64,000 nt of DNA, from contig NZ_JACVOX010000004.1 in NCBI RefSeq assembly GCF_018882215.1, positions 1-64,000 on the forward strand, in the 5' to 3' direction. This DNA comes from Polynucleobacter sp. AP-Kaivos-20-H2 (lineage in GTDB: Bacteria; Pseudomonadota; Gammaproteobacteria; Burkholderiales; Burkholderiaceae). Positions 56,865 to 64,000 of the stretch are shown piece after piece; position 1 is the stretch's first letter, and each line of letters opens with the position of its first letter. Under the pieces are notes generated by a model. It was not told the origin of the DNA and did no database searches. It was given only the letters and a program-made list of their open reading frames with translations. The position numbers and the translations under genes were made by a program.

Positions 56865-57431
56865 TTAGCCTTCCAAAGTAAATTGAATGGGTGTTTGAAA
56901 GCATTGCAAAGAAACCTGGGCAGGAGCTATTGAAATGGGTTCAAATCTCCACTGAGCCAAAGCCTTGATGGCAGAGCGATCCAAACCCTGAAAGCCTGAG
57001 CTTTGGGTGATACCAACTTCTTGCACAAGGCCTTGCTCACTTACACATAATCTTGCAATAACCAAACCCTGTTCCTTAAGTTGTCTGCTGGCTAAGGGGT
57101 AATGGGGTTTAGGGCTGTATATAACCTGTCTAGCTGTACCTAATGCGTGACGCCCAACTCCCTTGCTATCACTATGCGCATGGGATTCATTTACAGCACT
57201 GGAACTATCGCGCTCATTGCTGGAAGGTGTCTTGATTTGGGGTGCAAACAAGGATTTTTTCTGTTGAGATGACAATGTACTTTTACCTACTAGATTTACC
57301 ATCAGAAAATCTGGAGCGGATGATGTGGACCCCGCAAATGATCCCGATAAAAGTATCAATAGTGCTAATAAATGAGAGAAAGTTACCCCTGATATTAGCA
57401 ATACATTTCTAGACAATGCACCAGAAAGCAA
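56865..57431 (-). CDS. tonB: Energy transducer TonB
   Basis: The 188-residue TonB-family protein couples the proton gradient to outer-membrane receptors. It has one N-terminal membrane helix (LISGVTFSHLLALLILLSG), a short periplasmic linker rich in Ser/Lys rather than the usual long Pro-rich spacer, and a C-terminal TonB domain with YPLASRQLKEQGLVIARLCV, SGFQGLDRSAIKALAQWRFEP. The start is TTG 57431, with AAGGG ahead. No exbB or exbD follows, so those must lie elsewhere. Confidence 0.92.
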   Translation of the reverse strand: MLSGALSRNVLLISGVTFSHLLALLILLSGSFAGSTSSAPDFLMVNLVGKSTLSSQQKKSLFAPQIKTPSSNERDSSSAVNESHAHSDSKGVGRHALGTARQVIYSPKPHYPLASRQLKEQGLVIARLCVSEQGLVQEVGITQSSGFQGLDRSAIKALAQWRFEPISIAPAQVSLQCFQTPIQFTLEG

Positions 57432-57488
57432 ATGACACCCTTAAAAAATAAATGAGAAAAACTATATTCAACTTACCAAAAAAATGTG

Positions 57489-57499
57489 TAGTAAGTTAA
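57489..57499. promoter_or_regulatory. Shared 11-base motif upstream of tonB
   Basis: Second copy of TAGTAAGTTAA, about 58 bases before the tonB start. It lies within GTAGTAAGTTAACTAC, an imperfect dyad. The 159-base gap around it also holds the divergent end of the methyltransferase gene. Confidence 0.35.
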
Positions 57500-57590
57500 C
57501 TACTGCTCTCAATGATTTTAAAGATGATGTAGTGGTTTAACAACCATGATCCCAATGGGGACGGGGCTTGTAGGGCTATTTAATGTGGTA

Positions 57591-58763
57591 CTACTTTTGG
57601 GTTAATCGCCACAGTGAAGTGACTTCTTTAGATCTCGCTGCATGCAATGCATCCTCTTTATCAAATGCCTTGTTGTGCGTTGGCTTCGTATCTAAACGCG
57701 CAATCACTTTCAAGCCGGCCTTCTCAATCCAATTCAGAAGCTCTTCTCTTGTTCTCAAGCCTACGTGCTCTGCTAAGTCAGAAAGAATGAGCCAACCCTC
57801 ACCATTTGGCAACAGATGATCTTTTAAACCGCTCAAGAAACCTTTCAGCATCTGACTCTCAGGGTCATACACCGCATGCTCTAGCAGGGAGCTTGGTCTT
57901 GCTGGTAGCCATGGTGGATTACAAACAATGAGTGCTGCTTTGCCATCTGGAAAAAGATTGGCTTTCTGAATTTCAATTTGTGAATTCAAGCCCAAGTGGT
58001 CAATATTTTCTTTCGCACAAGCAATTGCTCGATCACTTAGATCGGTCGCAATAATCTTCTGAATATCTCGCAGAGCCATAATCACTGCCAACACTCCGGT
58101 ACCCGTCCCAATATCAAAAGCTATAGAGCCATCTTTTATTGCTTGAGGTATAGGGGCTTTCAGCACCAAGCTAATATATTCACTGCGCACTGGAGAGAAA
58201 ACACCATAGTGTGGATGAATGCGAACCTCTTCATCATCTCTTGTCAGAACTTGAATACCTGTCTTGCGCCACTCATGAGCGCTAATAACGCCAAGCAACT
58301 CACGTAAAGAAATTACATAAGCATTTTCTTGTGCTCCATAAGCCTCAAGGCAGGCCTGAGCAACATCCGGCGCACGCCTTAAAGAGATACTATGGTCGGC
58401 GTTGACCTGTATCAAAATCATTCCCAGAATACGTGCGCGTTGGGATTGGGCAAGGCGATGCAGGTTGAATGCATCCAAGGAACTTTTGGTTTTCTCTTTG
58501 GTAACTCTGTCAGCTCTAGTGGATTTCTTGGAGGGCTTATCTACCCTTCTGACCAAAGCCTGCAAGAGTTGCCGCGCATTCTGAAAGTCGCCCCTGTAAA
58601 GCATCGCAGTGCCTTCACAAGCTAAGCGATAAGCAATATCAGCAGTCAGCGTGTCATCCGCAATCTGAATCTTTTTATGCGGCACAATCCCATTTTCAGA
58701 ATGCCAATGAGCGGAACAGATTTGTCCGCCCTCTTCCCATTGAAGGGTTGCTGATTGTGTCAC
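57591..58763 (-). CDS. Class I SAM-dependent methyltransferase with NPPW motif
   Basis: The 390-residue protein has an N-terminal domain of about 180 residues that is Lys/Arg rich, then a class I methyltransferase domain with the SAM motif FDIGTGTGVLAVIMAL and LIVCNPPWLPARP. NPPW/NPPY motifs mark amino-methylases that act on Gln, Ade or Gua, so RNA, DNA or a protein could be the target. Its stop lies one base from the pirin gene's end; the shared orientation and touching coordinates (58763/58764) suggest an operon with pirin. Confidence 0.82.
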   Translation of the reverse strand: MTQSATLQWEEGGQICSAHWHSENGIVPHKKIQIADDTLTADIAYRLACEGTAMLYRGDFQNARQLLQALVRRVDKPSKKSTRADRVTKEKTKSSLDAFNLHRLAQSQRARILGMILIQVNADHSISLRRAPDVAQACLEAYGAQENAYVISLRELLGVISAHEWRKTGIQVLTRDDEEVRIHPHYGVFSPVRSEYISLVLKAPIPQAIKDGSIAFDIGTGTGVLAVIMALRDIQKIIATDLSDRAIACAKENIDHLGLNSQIEIQKANLFPDGKAALIVCNPPWLPARPSSLLEHAVYDPESQMLKGFLSGLKDHLLPNGEGWLILSDLAEHVGLRTREELLNWIEKAGLKVIARLDTKPTHNKAFDKEDALHAARSKEVTSLWRLTQK

Positions 58764-59618
58764 TTAGGAAACCACAAAGCGATTGTTTTGATAATCATCG
58801 ATGGTTTGTTCAATTTCAGCGCGAGTATTCATTACAAATGGGCCGTACTGAACGATAGGCTCATGTAGTGGTAATGCTGCTAGCACGATGAACTGTGCCC
58901 CTAGCTCTCCAGACCTCACCTTTAAGCGATCACCATCCCCAAGAACGATAGCTGCCTGCTTTGGGGCGGGCATCATTGGCCCACCTATTTCTAGGGCGCC
59001 CTCGTAAACATAAACGAAAGCATTTAGCTCTTTTGGAATACGGTGTTCGAACTCACCATTAGTTGGTAAATGCACATCTAGAAATAATGGCGCAGTGGTG
59101 ATCCCTTGAATTGGGCCTTGAACTGCTTTGCCACCATCATCGTATGTGCCCGCAATGACCTTGACTGAGCCCCCATTTACCAAAGCAGTCTTGGGTATAT
59201 CTTCAACCTGGATATCCTTATAGCCAGCCGCTTTCATTTTTTCTTTAGCCGGCAAGTTAATCCACAACTGAAAGCCGCGCATAGCACCACTCACTTGCTG
59301 TGGCATCTCAGAATGAATAATGCCGCGCCCTGCCGTCATCCATTGCACCCCACCAGTCTTCAGGTGGCCTTGATTGCCTAAATGATCCTCATGCAGCATA
59401 TGGCCTTCTAGCATGTAGGTCACCGTCTCAAAACCTCGATGAGGGTGGGCTGGAAAGCCCGCTACATAATCATTTGGATCATTAGAGGAAAACTCATCAA
59501 GCATCAAGAAGGGATCTAACCTGACTTGATTTTGACCGCCCAGACTACGGCGCAATTTCACACCTGCACCATCAGAGGTGGCAATGCCAGGAATAATAGT
59601 TTGGATGTTGCGGATCAT
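58764..59618 (-). CDS. Pirin family protein
   Basis: The 284-residue bicupin protein carries the N-cupin metal motif PHPHRGFETVTYMLEG with His-His pair, then GVQWMTAGRGIIHSEMP with the third His and a Glu. Pirins can act as quercetin dioxygenases or as regulators of metabolic enzymes; neither can be chosen. It begins MIRNIQTIIPG and directly adjoins the methyltransferase gene. Confidence 0.9.
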   Translation of the reverse strand: MIRNIQTIIPGIATSDGAGVKLRRSLGGQNQVRLDPFLMLDEFSSNDPNDYVAGFPAHPHRGFETVTYMLEGHMLHEDHLGNQGHLKTGGVQWMTAGRGIIHSEMPQQVSGAMRGFQLWINLPAKEKMKAAGYKDIQVEDIPKTALVNGGSVKVIAGTYDDGGKAVQGPIQGITTAPLFLDVHLPTNGEFEHRIPKELNAFVYVYEGALEIGGPMMPAPKQAAIVLGDGDRLKVRSGELGAQFIVLAALPLHEPIVQYGPFVMNTRAEIEQTIDDYQNNRFVVS

Positions 59619-59659
59619 ATTGATGAATGTTTTGACTTGGCTTTGGCTAAGTTTTAACT

Positions 59660-60211
59660 TTAAGCTGGAGGATGATCCTCAGGATTGACATCTAGCGCTA
59701 TCAAGAATCGAGACACCATGTTGTAAGCGGCAATTACCGTGACTAATTCCACGGTATCCGTGCTTCCCAAAGCCTTTTGCAAGCGCTTCATTAATTCAGG
59801 ATCCACTTTGATGTTGCGCGTCATCTGAAAAGTCAAATCGGCGGCGTCATTTTCTACTGAAGAGTAAAGATCTTTTGGAAAATTCGGCTGTCCAATGAGT
59901 CGCAAACCTTGAACCTGCTCCTCCGTGCCGCCCGCTTTCTTGAAAGGTGGCGCATGATGAAAGAACTCATACTCAGCACCGTTCAACACGGCTACTCCAC
60001 ACATGGCCAATTCACGTAACTTTGGATCCAAAGAGAGGTTATTACGAATCTCGCCGATAAAGTGATTCCAGCCCTCTGCAATAGGAACGCTATGCAAGAG
60101 CATGCGGTCCAAATTAATAAATTGACCACCACGTCTTGTGCGAATAGCAGCGACCAACTCTGCTGGCTCTGCCAAATCCATTGGCTGATACGGAATTAAA
60201 CGTTCTGACAT
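59660..60211 (-). CDS. Carboxymuconolactone decarboxylase-like protein
   Basis: The 183-residue protein has the CMD helical fold signature LRELAMCGVAVLNGAEYEFFHHAPPFKKAGGTEEQV, of which ELAMCGVAVLNGAEYEF is the core. The redox pair CxxC of AhpD-type members is absent; one Cys remains (MCGVA). Hence it is closer to true decarboxylases or to uncharacterised members than to alkylhydroperoxidase. It is 41 bases from pirin, so may be cotranscribed. Confidence 0.85.
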   Translation of the reverse strand: MSERLIPYQPMDLAEPAELVAAIRTRRGGQFINLDRMLLHSVPIAEGWNHFIGEIRNNLSLDPKLRELAMCGVAVLNGAEYEFFHHAPPFKKAGGTEEQVQGLRLIGQPNFPKDLYSSVENDAADLTFQMTRNIKVDPELMKRLQKALGSTDTVELVTVIAAYNMVSRFLIALDVNPEDHPPA

Positions 60212-60246
60212 GCTTACCTTTTATCAATACTGCTTATCAACAACTC

Positions 60247-61260
60247 TTACTGAGCAGTTTCTTTAATATTGTTTTCAATCACAAACTTACCCCAGATACC
60301 CATTTGCTTGCCGATAAAGTCTTGTGCAGCAACTGGGGTGCCACCAACAATTTGAATGCCTTGCATTTTGAACTTCTCAGCGACAGCAGGCGTCTTCAAG
60401 GCTTTATTTAATGCCTTATTCATTGCATCGATCACTGCCGGAGAGGTCTTACCGGGGGCCAATACCGCCCACCAAGCTGGCGCACTAAAGCCTGGGAAGC
60501 CGCTCTCAGAAATTGTCGGCACATTAGGCAAGGATGGTGAACGCTTGGCAGTTGTAATCACTAGCGGAATAACTCCACCGTTATCGATATGAGGCTTCAC
60601 CAAAAATTCCGAGCCTACCGCCAACTCCACTTGACCGCCCAAAGCATCTTGCATTAAAGGACCGCCACCACGATAAGGGATGTGGTTCCAATCAAAGCCC
60701 GCTTGTTTTGCCAGACGCGCCATTGCTAAGTGACCCAAGCTACCAATTCCAATGGAGCCGTAACTAAATTGCTTGCCTGTCTTGGAAAGATCCACTAATT
60801 GCTTAAAACTGGTGATACCAGATTTTTTGCTCGCAACTAACACCATCGGCGATGTGCCAACCAAAATCACGGGGGCAATATCTTTAATCGTGTCATAGGG
60901 AAGTTTTTCTTTTAGACTAGGGTTCACACCATGGGTATCAAATACCACCGCAAAGGTGTAGCCATCCGGATCGGACCGAGTCATTGCAGAGGTGCCAATT
61001 ACACCGGAGGCACCACCAACGTTTTCCACAATCACGTTTTGCTTGAGTTCTGCTTGCAAAGCAGGTGCCAATACACGAGCAACCTGGTCAACCGAACCAC
61101 CCGGCGGAAAGACCGCAATTAAACGAATTGGCTTTTGAGTTGGCCATGTGCCAACACCCGCATTTTGCGCCAGAGCAACACCGCTAACTCCTAAGGCCAT
61201 CAAAATGGCTAATAGGCTGTTTTTAAGGGCTTTTTTAGTCATTTTCACTAAATCCTGCAT
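60247..61260 (-). CDS. Bug-type tripartite tricarboxylate transporter binding protein
   Basis: A 337-residue periplasmic binding protein of the Bug (TctC) family, which binds carboxylates and related ligands. It has a signal ending ALAQ, then WPTQKPIRLIAVFPPGGSVDQVARVLAPALQ (core FPPGGSVDQVAR) and the FDTHGVNPSLKEKLPYD ligand loop. ATG 61260 is favoured by AGGAG ahead; the frame extends to 61299. No tctA/tctB transporter genes are nearby. The ligand is unknown. Confidence 0.9.
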   Translation of the reverse strand: MQDLVKMTKKALKNSLLAILMALGVSGVALAQNAGVGTWPTQKPIRLIAVFPPGGSVDQVARVLAPALQAELKQNVIVENVGGASGVIGTSAMTRSDPDGYTFAVVFDTHGVNPSLKEKLPYDTIKDIAPVILVGTSPMVLVASKKSGITSFKQLVDLSKTGKQFSYGSIGIGSLGHLAMARLAKQAGFDWNHIPYRGGGPLMQDALGGQVELAVGSEFLVKPHIDNGGVIPLVITTAKRSPSLPNVPTISESGFPGFSAPAWWAVLAPGKTSPAVIDAMNKALNKALKTPAVAEKFKMQGIQIVGGTPVAAQDFIGKQMGIWGKFVIENNIKETAQ

Positions 61261-61349
61261 GGACTTTGTCTCCTCTAGATAAGACCTCAAGATTAACACC
61301 CCCTCAGCCTATTTGCTCGATAATGCTGCTGTAGCCCAGTGAGAGAAAA

Positions 61350-62126
61350 ATGAAGTCGATTCTAAATATTGCAGCCTATTTATTTGTCAGCCTAGATGGC
61401 TTGCCAGAGCTGCGCGCCAAAATGCTGGATGAATGTACCGCCCGCCAGTTGAAGGGAACCATCTTGTTGACTGGTGAAGGCATCAATATGTTCCTGGCCG
61501 GCAAAACAGATGAGCTACGTGGATTTATGAATTGGCTCCGTACTGACCCCCGTTTTGCCCCACTTCAAGCAAAAGAAAGTTGGTCCGAGGATCAGCCCTT
61601 CAAGAAGATGTTGATCAAACTCAAAAATGAAATTATTCGCATGAATCATCCAGCGATTCGTCCTGAGGAAGGACGCGCTAATTTCATTAGCCCAAAAAAA
61701 TTGCAAGAGTGGTTAGATCGCGGCACTGACGATCTAGGTCGCCCTGTAGTGATGGTTGATACACGCAATGCCTTTGAAGTCGACTACGGCACTTTTGAGA
61801 ATGCATTGCATTTCAATATTGAAAAGTTCACCGAGTTTCCAGCAGCAATTTCTGCACATAAAGATGATTTAGCCGATAAGACGCTGGTCAGCTTTTGTAC
61901 GGGCGGTATTCGCTGTGAAAAATCTGGCTTGTATATGCGGGAGATTGGCATGGAGCATAGCTACCAGCTAGAAGGCGGTATTTTGAAATATTTCGAAGAG
62001 GTGGGTTCCGCACATTACCAAGGCAGTTGCTTTGTCTTTGATGAGCGTGAGGCATTGGAGCCAAACCTAGACTCCATCCCCGTAGAACACTCCATTCGAA
62101 AGAAACTCAAAGCCAGCCAAGCCTGA
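61350..62126 (+). CDS. trhO: tRNA uridine 5-hydroxylase family protein TrhO (rhodanese domain)
   Basis: TrhO (YceA) hydroxylates U34 of some tRNAs using oxygen. The 258-residue protein has an N-terminal acylphosphatase-like domain beginning ILNIAAYLFVSLDGLPELR and a rhodanese domain with the active site FCTGGIRCEKSG (Cys183 in the loop). E. coli TrhO is about 350 residues; this one lacks the C-terminal extension, a difference that may reflect family variation. It is divergent from one Bug gene and parallel to the next. Confidence 0.9.
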   Translation: MKSILNIAAYLFVSLDGLPELRAKMLDECTARQLKGTILLTGEGINMFLAGKTDELRGFMNWLRTDPRFAPLQAKESWSEDQPFKKMLIKLKNEIIRMNHPAIRPEEGRANFISPKKLQEWLDRGTDDLGRPVVMVDTRNAFEVDYGTFENALHFNIEKFTEFPAAISAHKDDLADKTLVSFCTGGIRCEKSGLYMREIGMEHSYQLEGGILKYFEEVGSAHYQGSCFVFDEREALEPNLDSIPVEHSIRKKLKASQA

Positions 62127-62202
62127 GCAGGGCTAACGCTATCAATAGTAAAATGACTTGGCTGTACAAAACTAACTTACAACAACAATTCGGACTCGAG
62201 AC

Positions 62203-63204
62203 ATGTCTAATACGATCAATCGGCAAAAGCCGATTTTTTTGTCATCCCTTATCTTTGCTTTTTTGGGATTGGCATTCCATTTCAATGCGCAAGCACAAGG
62301 TGCAGCAACCTATCCAACCAAACCTATCAAACTGATTGCACCAGTAGCTGCTGGTGGCGGATTAGATAATATTGCACGAGCTGTTGCGGAAAAACTTTCT
62401 CGATCTATTGGTCAAACAGTGGTTGTAGAAAACATGGGTGGTGGTGGCGGATCAATTGCCTCACAAGCAACCGCTAAAGCACCAGCTGATGGCTACACAC
62501 TCATGATTGCTTATGTAGGAACACACGGCACTAACCCTGCTGTCCGCAAACTACCTTACGACGCCATTAAAGATTTCACACCGATTGGCATGATTGGTGC
62601 AACACCTAACGTACTCATTATCAATCCTGACCTACCGATCAAGAATTTCAAAGAGTTTGTAGATTACGCCAAAAAGAATCCTGCCAAATTAAGTTATGGA
62701 TCTGCTGGTCCAGGCACTCTGACACATCTTGGCATGGAGCAACTAAAGCTAGCAGCTGGAATATTTATGGTGCATGTGCCTTATCGTGGCGTAGGTCCTG
62801 CCTACACTGATTTATTGGCAAGCCAGACTCAAGCGATGTTCCCTACTCTATTTGCAGCGTTGCCATACATCAATACGAATAGGGTTCGTGGGCTTGCTGT
62901 TACTGGATCTAAACGTAGCCCAGTAGCACCCAATATTCCCACCTTCAAAGAGCTTGGATATAACGGCTTTGATGGCCAGCAGTGGTATGGCTTGGTAGGC
63001 CCCGCAAATCTTCCACCTGCGATTGTTGCCAAGCTCAATGCCGAATTAAACAAAGTTCTCGCGCTACCAGACTTCTCAGAAAAAATGACAAGTGAGGCTT
63101 TGACATTGATGCCGATGACGCCTCCTCAATTTACTAATTACATCAAAGAAGATATTGCACGCTGGGCTAAGGTTGCCAAAGACCGCAATATTGAAATCGA
63201 TTAA
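62203..63204 (+). CDS. Bug-type tripartite tricarboxylate transporter binding protein
   Basis: A 333-residue periplasmic binding protein with a signal ending AQA, then YPTKPIKLIAPVAAGGGLDNIARAVAEKL (core APVAAGGGLDNIAR) and VGTHGTNPAVRKLPYD, as in Bug/TctC proteins. It lies 53 bases before an MmgE/PrpD gene. Bug proteins beside such genes often serve uptake of an organic acid that is then dehydrated. It is 76 bases after trhO. The ligand is unknown. Confidence 0.9.
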   Translation: MSNTINRQKPIFLSSLIFAFLGLAFHFNAQAQGAATYPTKPIKLIAPVAAGGGLDNIARAVAEKLSRSIGQTVVVENMGGGGGSIASQATAKAPADGYTLMIAYVGTHGTNPAVRKLPYDAIKDFTPIGMIGATPNVLIINPDLPIKNFKEFVDYAKKNPAKLSYGSAGPGTLTHLGMEQLKLAAGIFMVHVPYRGVGPAYTDLLASQTQAMFPTLFAALPYINTNRVRGLAVTGSKRSPVAPNIPTFKELGYNGFDGQQWYGLVGPANLPPAIVAKLNAELNKVLALPDFSEKMTSEALTLMPMTPPQFTNYIKEDIARWAKVAKDRNIEID

Positions 63205-63257
63205 TTTTCAATACCCACTTATTTAAAAATACTCACACTTATTCATAGGAAATTTAT

Positions 63258-64000
63258 ATGTCTCACGCTATTGCTGCAGCAGCTGATCTCAATGCACCAC
63301 CAGTCACCAAAATTTTGGCGGAGTTTGTTAATACTCACCCAAGCCAAGGATGGACTCCAGAGGTTGAACACGAAGGGCATCGTACATTCTTAAACTGGCT
63401 TGGTTGTGCGATCGGTGCAGCCAATCATGAGAGCATTGAATCCTCATTAGCTGCTATTCGTGAATTTCAACCAGCGCCACAAGCCAGCATCCTCGGTCGC
63501 AAAGACAAAGTAGATATGGGCGGAGCAGCATTGATTAACGGCATCAGCTCACATACTTTTGACTTTGACGATACTCACCTCAAAACCGTGATTCATCCAG
63601 CTGGCCCAGTGGCTTCTGCAATCCTAGCCTTAGGCGAACACATTGGCGCCAATGGTCGCCAAATGATTGACTCTCTTGTTCTGGGCATTGATGTTGCCTG
63701 TCGAGTCGGTAATGCAATGTATCCAGATCACTACCATCGTGGCTGGCATATCACCGGCTCCACAGGGATGTTGGGTTCTGCTGCTGCATGTTCACGCTTA
63801 ATGGGTCTTGATCTGCAAAAAACAATTATGGCTCTGGGTATTGCTGCCTCACAACCGGTTGGTATGCGCGAGCAATTTGGCACGATGACCAAACCTTTTC
63901 ATCCGGGTGGCGCTGCACGTGCAGGTCAACTTTCTGCGTTGTTGGCAAAACATGGTTTTACTGCAAGCTCTAAAGCGCTTGAAGCGGGTCGTGGCTATAT
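63258..64000 (+). CDS. MmgE/PrpD family protein, 5' part (continues past the window)
   Basis: The frame starts at ATG 63258 and stays open to the window end, giving 247 residues and part of a codon. It shows GGAALINGISSHTFDFDDTHLKTVIHPAGPVASA (core HTFDFDDTHLKTVIHP), AYPDHYHRGWHITGSTGMLGSAAA-like YPDHYHRGWHITGSTG, and KPFHPGGAARAG. This is the MmgE/PrpD family, which includes 2-methylcitrate dehydratase and related hydro-lyases. Full length is usually about 450 residues, so roughly half is visible. The Bug gene upstream fits an organic-acid operon. Confidence 0.9.
   Translation, partial: MSHAIAAAADLNAPPVTKILAEFVNTHPSQGWTPEVEHEGHRTFLNWLGCAIGAANHESIESSLAAIREFQPAPQASILGRKDKVDMGGAALINGISSHTFDFDDTHLKTVIHPAGPVASAILALGEHIGANGRQMIDSLVLGIDVACRVGNAMYPDHYHRGWHITGSTGMLGSAAACSRLMGLDLQKTIMALGIAASQPVGMREQFGTMTKPFHPGGAARAGQLSALLAKHGFTASSKALEAGRGY

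Noticed and set aside
1-64000. CRISPR array, prophage, or defence island
   Set aside because: No regularly spaced repeats, phage structural genes or nuclease-helicase clusters were seen.

Overview
The window comes from a betaproteobacterial chromosome of the order Burkholderiales, and most likely from the genus Polynucleobacter or a close relative. The reasons are moderate GC, dense gene packing, the supraoperon gyrA-serC-pheA-hisC-tyrA-aroA-cmk-rpsA-ihfB-lapB-ugd-rfaE1-hldD, the rpsP-rimM-trmD-rplS operon, two Bug-type solute-binding proteins, and a tmRNA tag of the ANDERFALAA type. The species call is inference from gene content and order; no rRNA is present to confirm it.

Layout. 1-125 is the right end of an IS3-family insertion sequence. 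228-3463 holds infA, a cold-shock gene, a DUF2252 gene between two related repeat/terminator units, and an S1/P1-type nuclease gene broken by one TGA. 3484-11320 is an accessory stretch: small exported or hypothetical proteins, an HMG-CoA-lyase-like enzyme with a CoA-transferase, a glutathione transferase, and a three-gene photolyase cluster (TIGR03643 protein, iron-sulphur (6-4) photolyase, DUF2256 mini-protein), followed by an HNH protein and several unknown small genes. 11414-18771 holds transporters (dicarboxylate, TauE/SafE, Nramp-related, orphan TRAP binding protein), an esterase, pmbA and mogA. 18826-25649 is housekeeping: orn, M48 protease, rsgA, a CobD/CbiB-like gene, a CoA-type Nudix hydrolase, and rplS-trmD-rimM-rpsP.

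25874-34535 holds a META-domain lipoprotein, a membrane protein, a fatty-acid oxidation block (acyl-CoA dehydrogenase, etfA, etfB, acyl-CoA synthetase), a histone-deacetylase-like hydrolase and a lytic transglycosylase. 34532-51822 is one long minus-strand series: cysM, a ComEA-like helix-hairpin-helix protein, LPS-heptose and UDP-glucuronate genes, lapB, ihfB, rpsA, and the aromatic amino acid and serine genes up to gyrA. 51982-54497 holds an OmpA-like protein, ubiG, gph and ssrA (tmRNA). 54521-57431 is a tonB-hemP-receptor iron/haem uptake unit. The rest holds a methyltransferase, pirin, a carboxymuconolactone-decarboxylase-like protein, trhO between two Bug proteins, and the start of an MmgE/PrpD gene that leaves the window.

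The most useful new readings are two genes with fewer than 60 codons, hemP (56684-56863, TTG start) and the DUF2256 gene (7935-8087); the nuclease gene whose only visible lesion is a TGA where the family has Trp; terminator-like hairpins in the leaders of csp and infA; an Nramp-family transporter lacking most canonical metal ligands; a 15-bp intercistronic RNA hairpin between rpsP and rimM; and a 22-bp palindrome whose loop is the gyrA stop codon. I found no CRISPR array, prophage or defence island.
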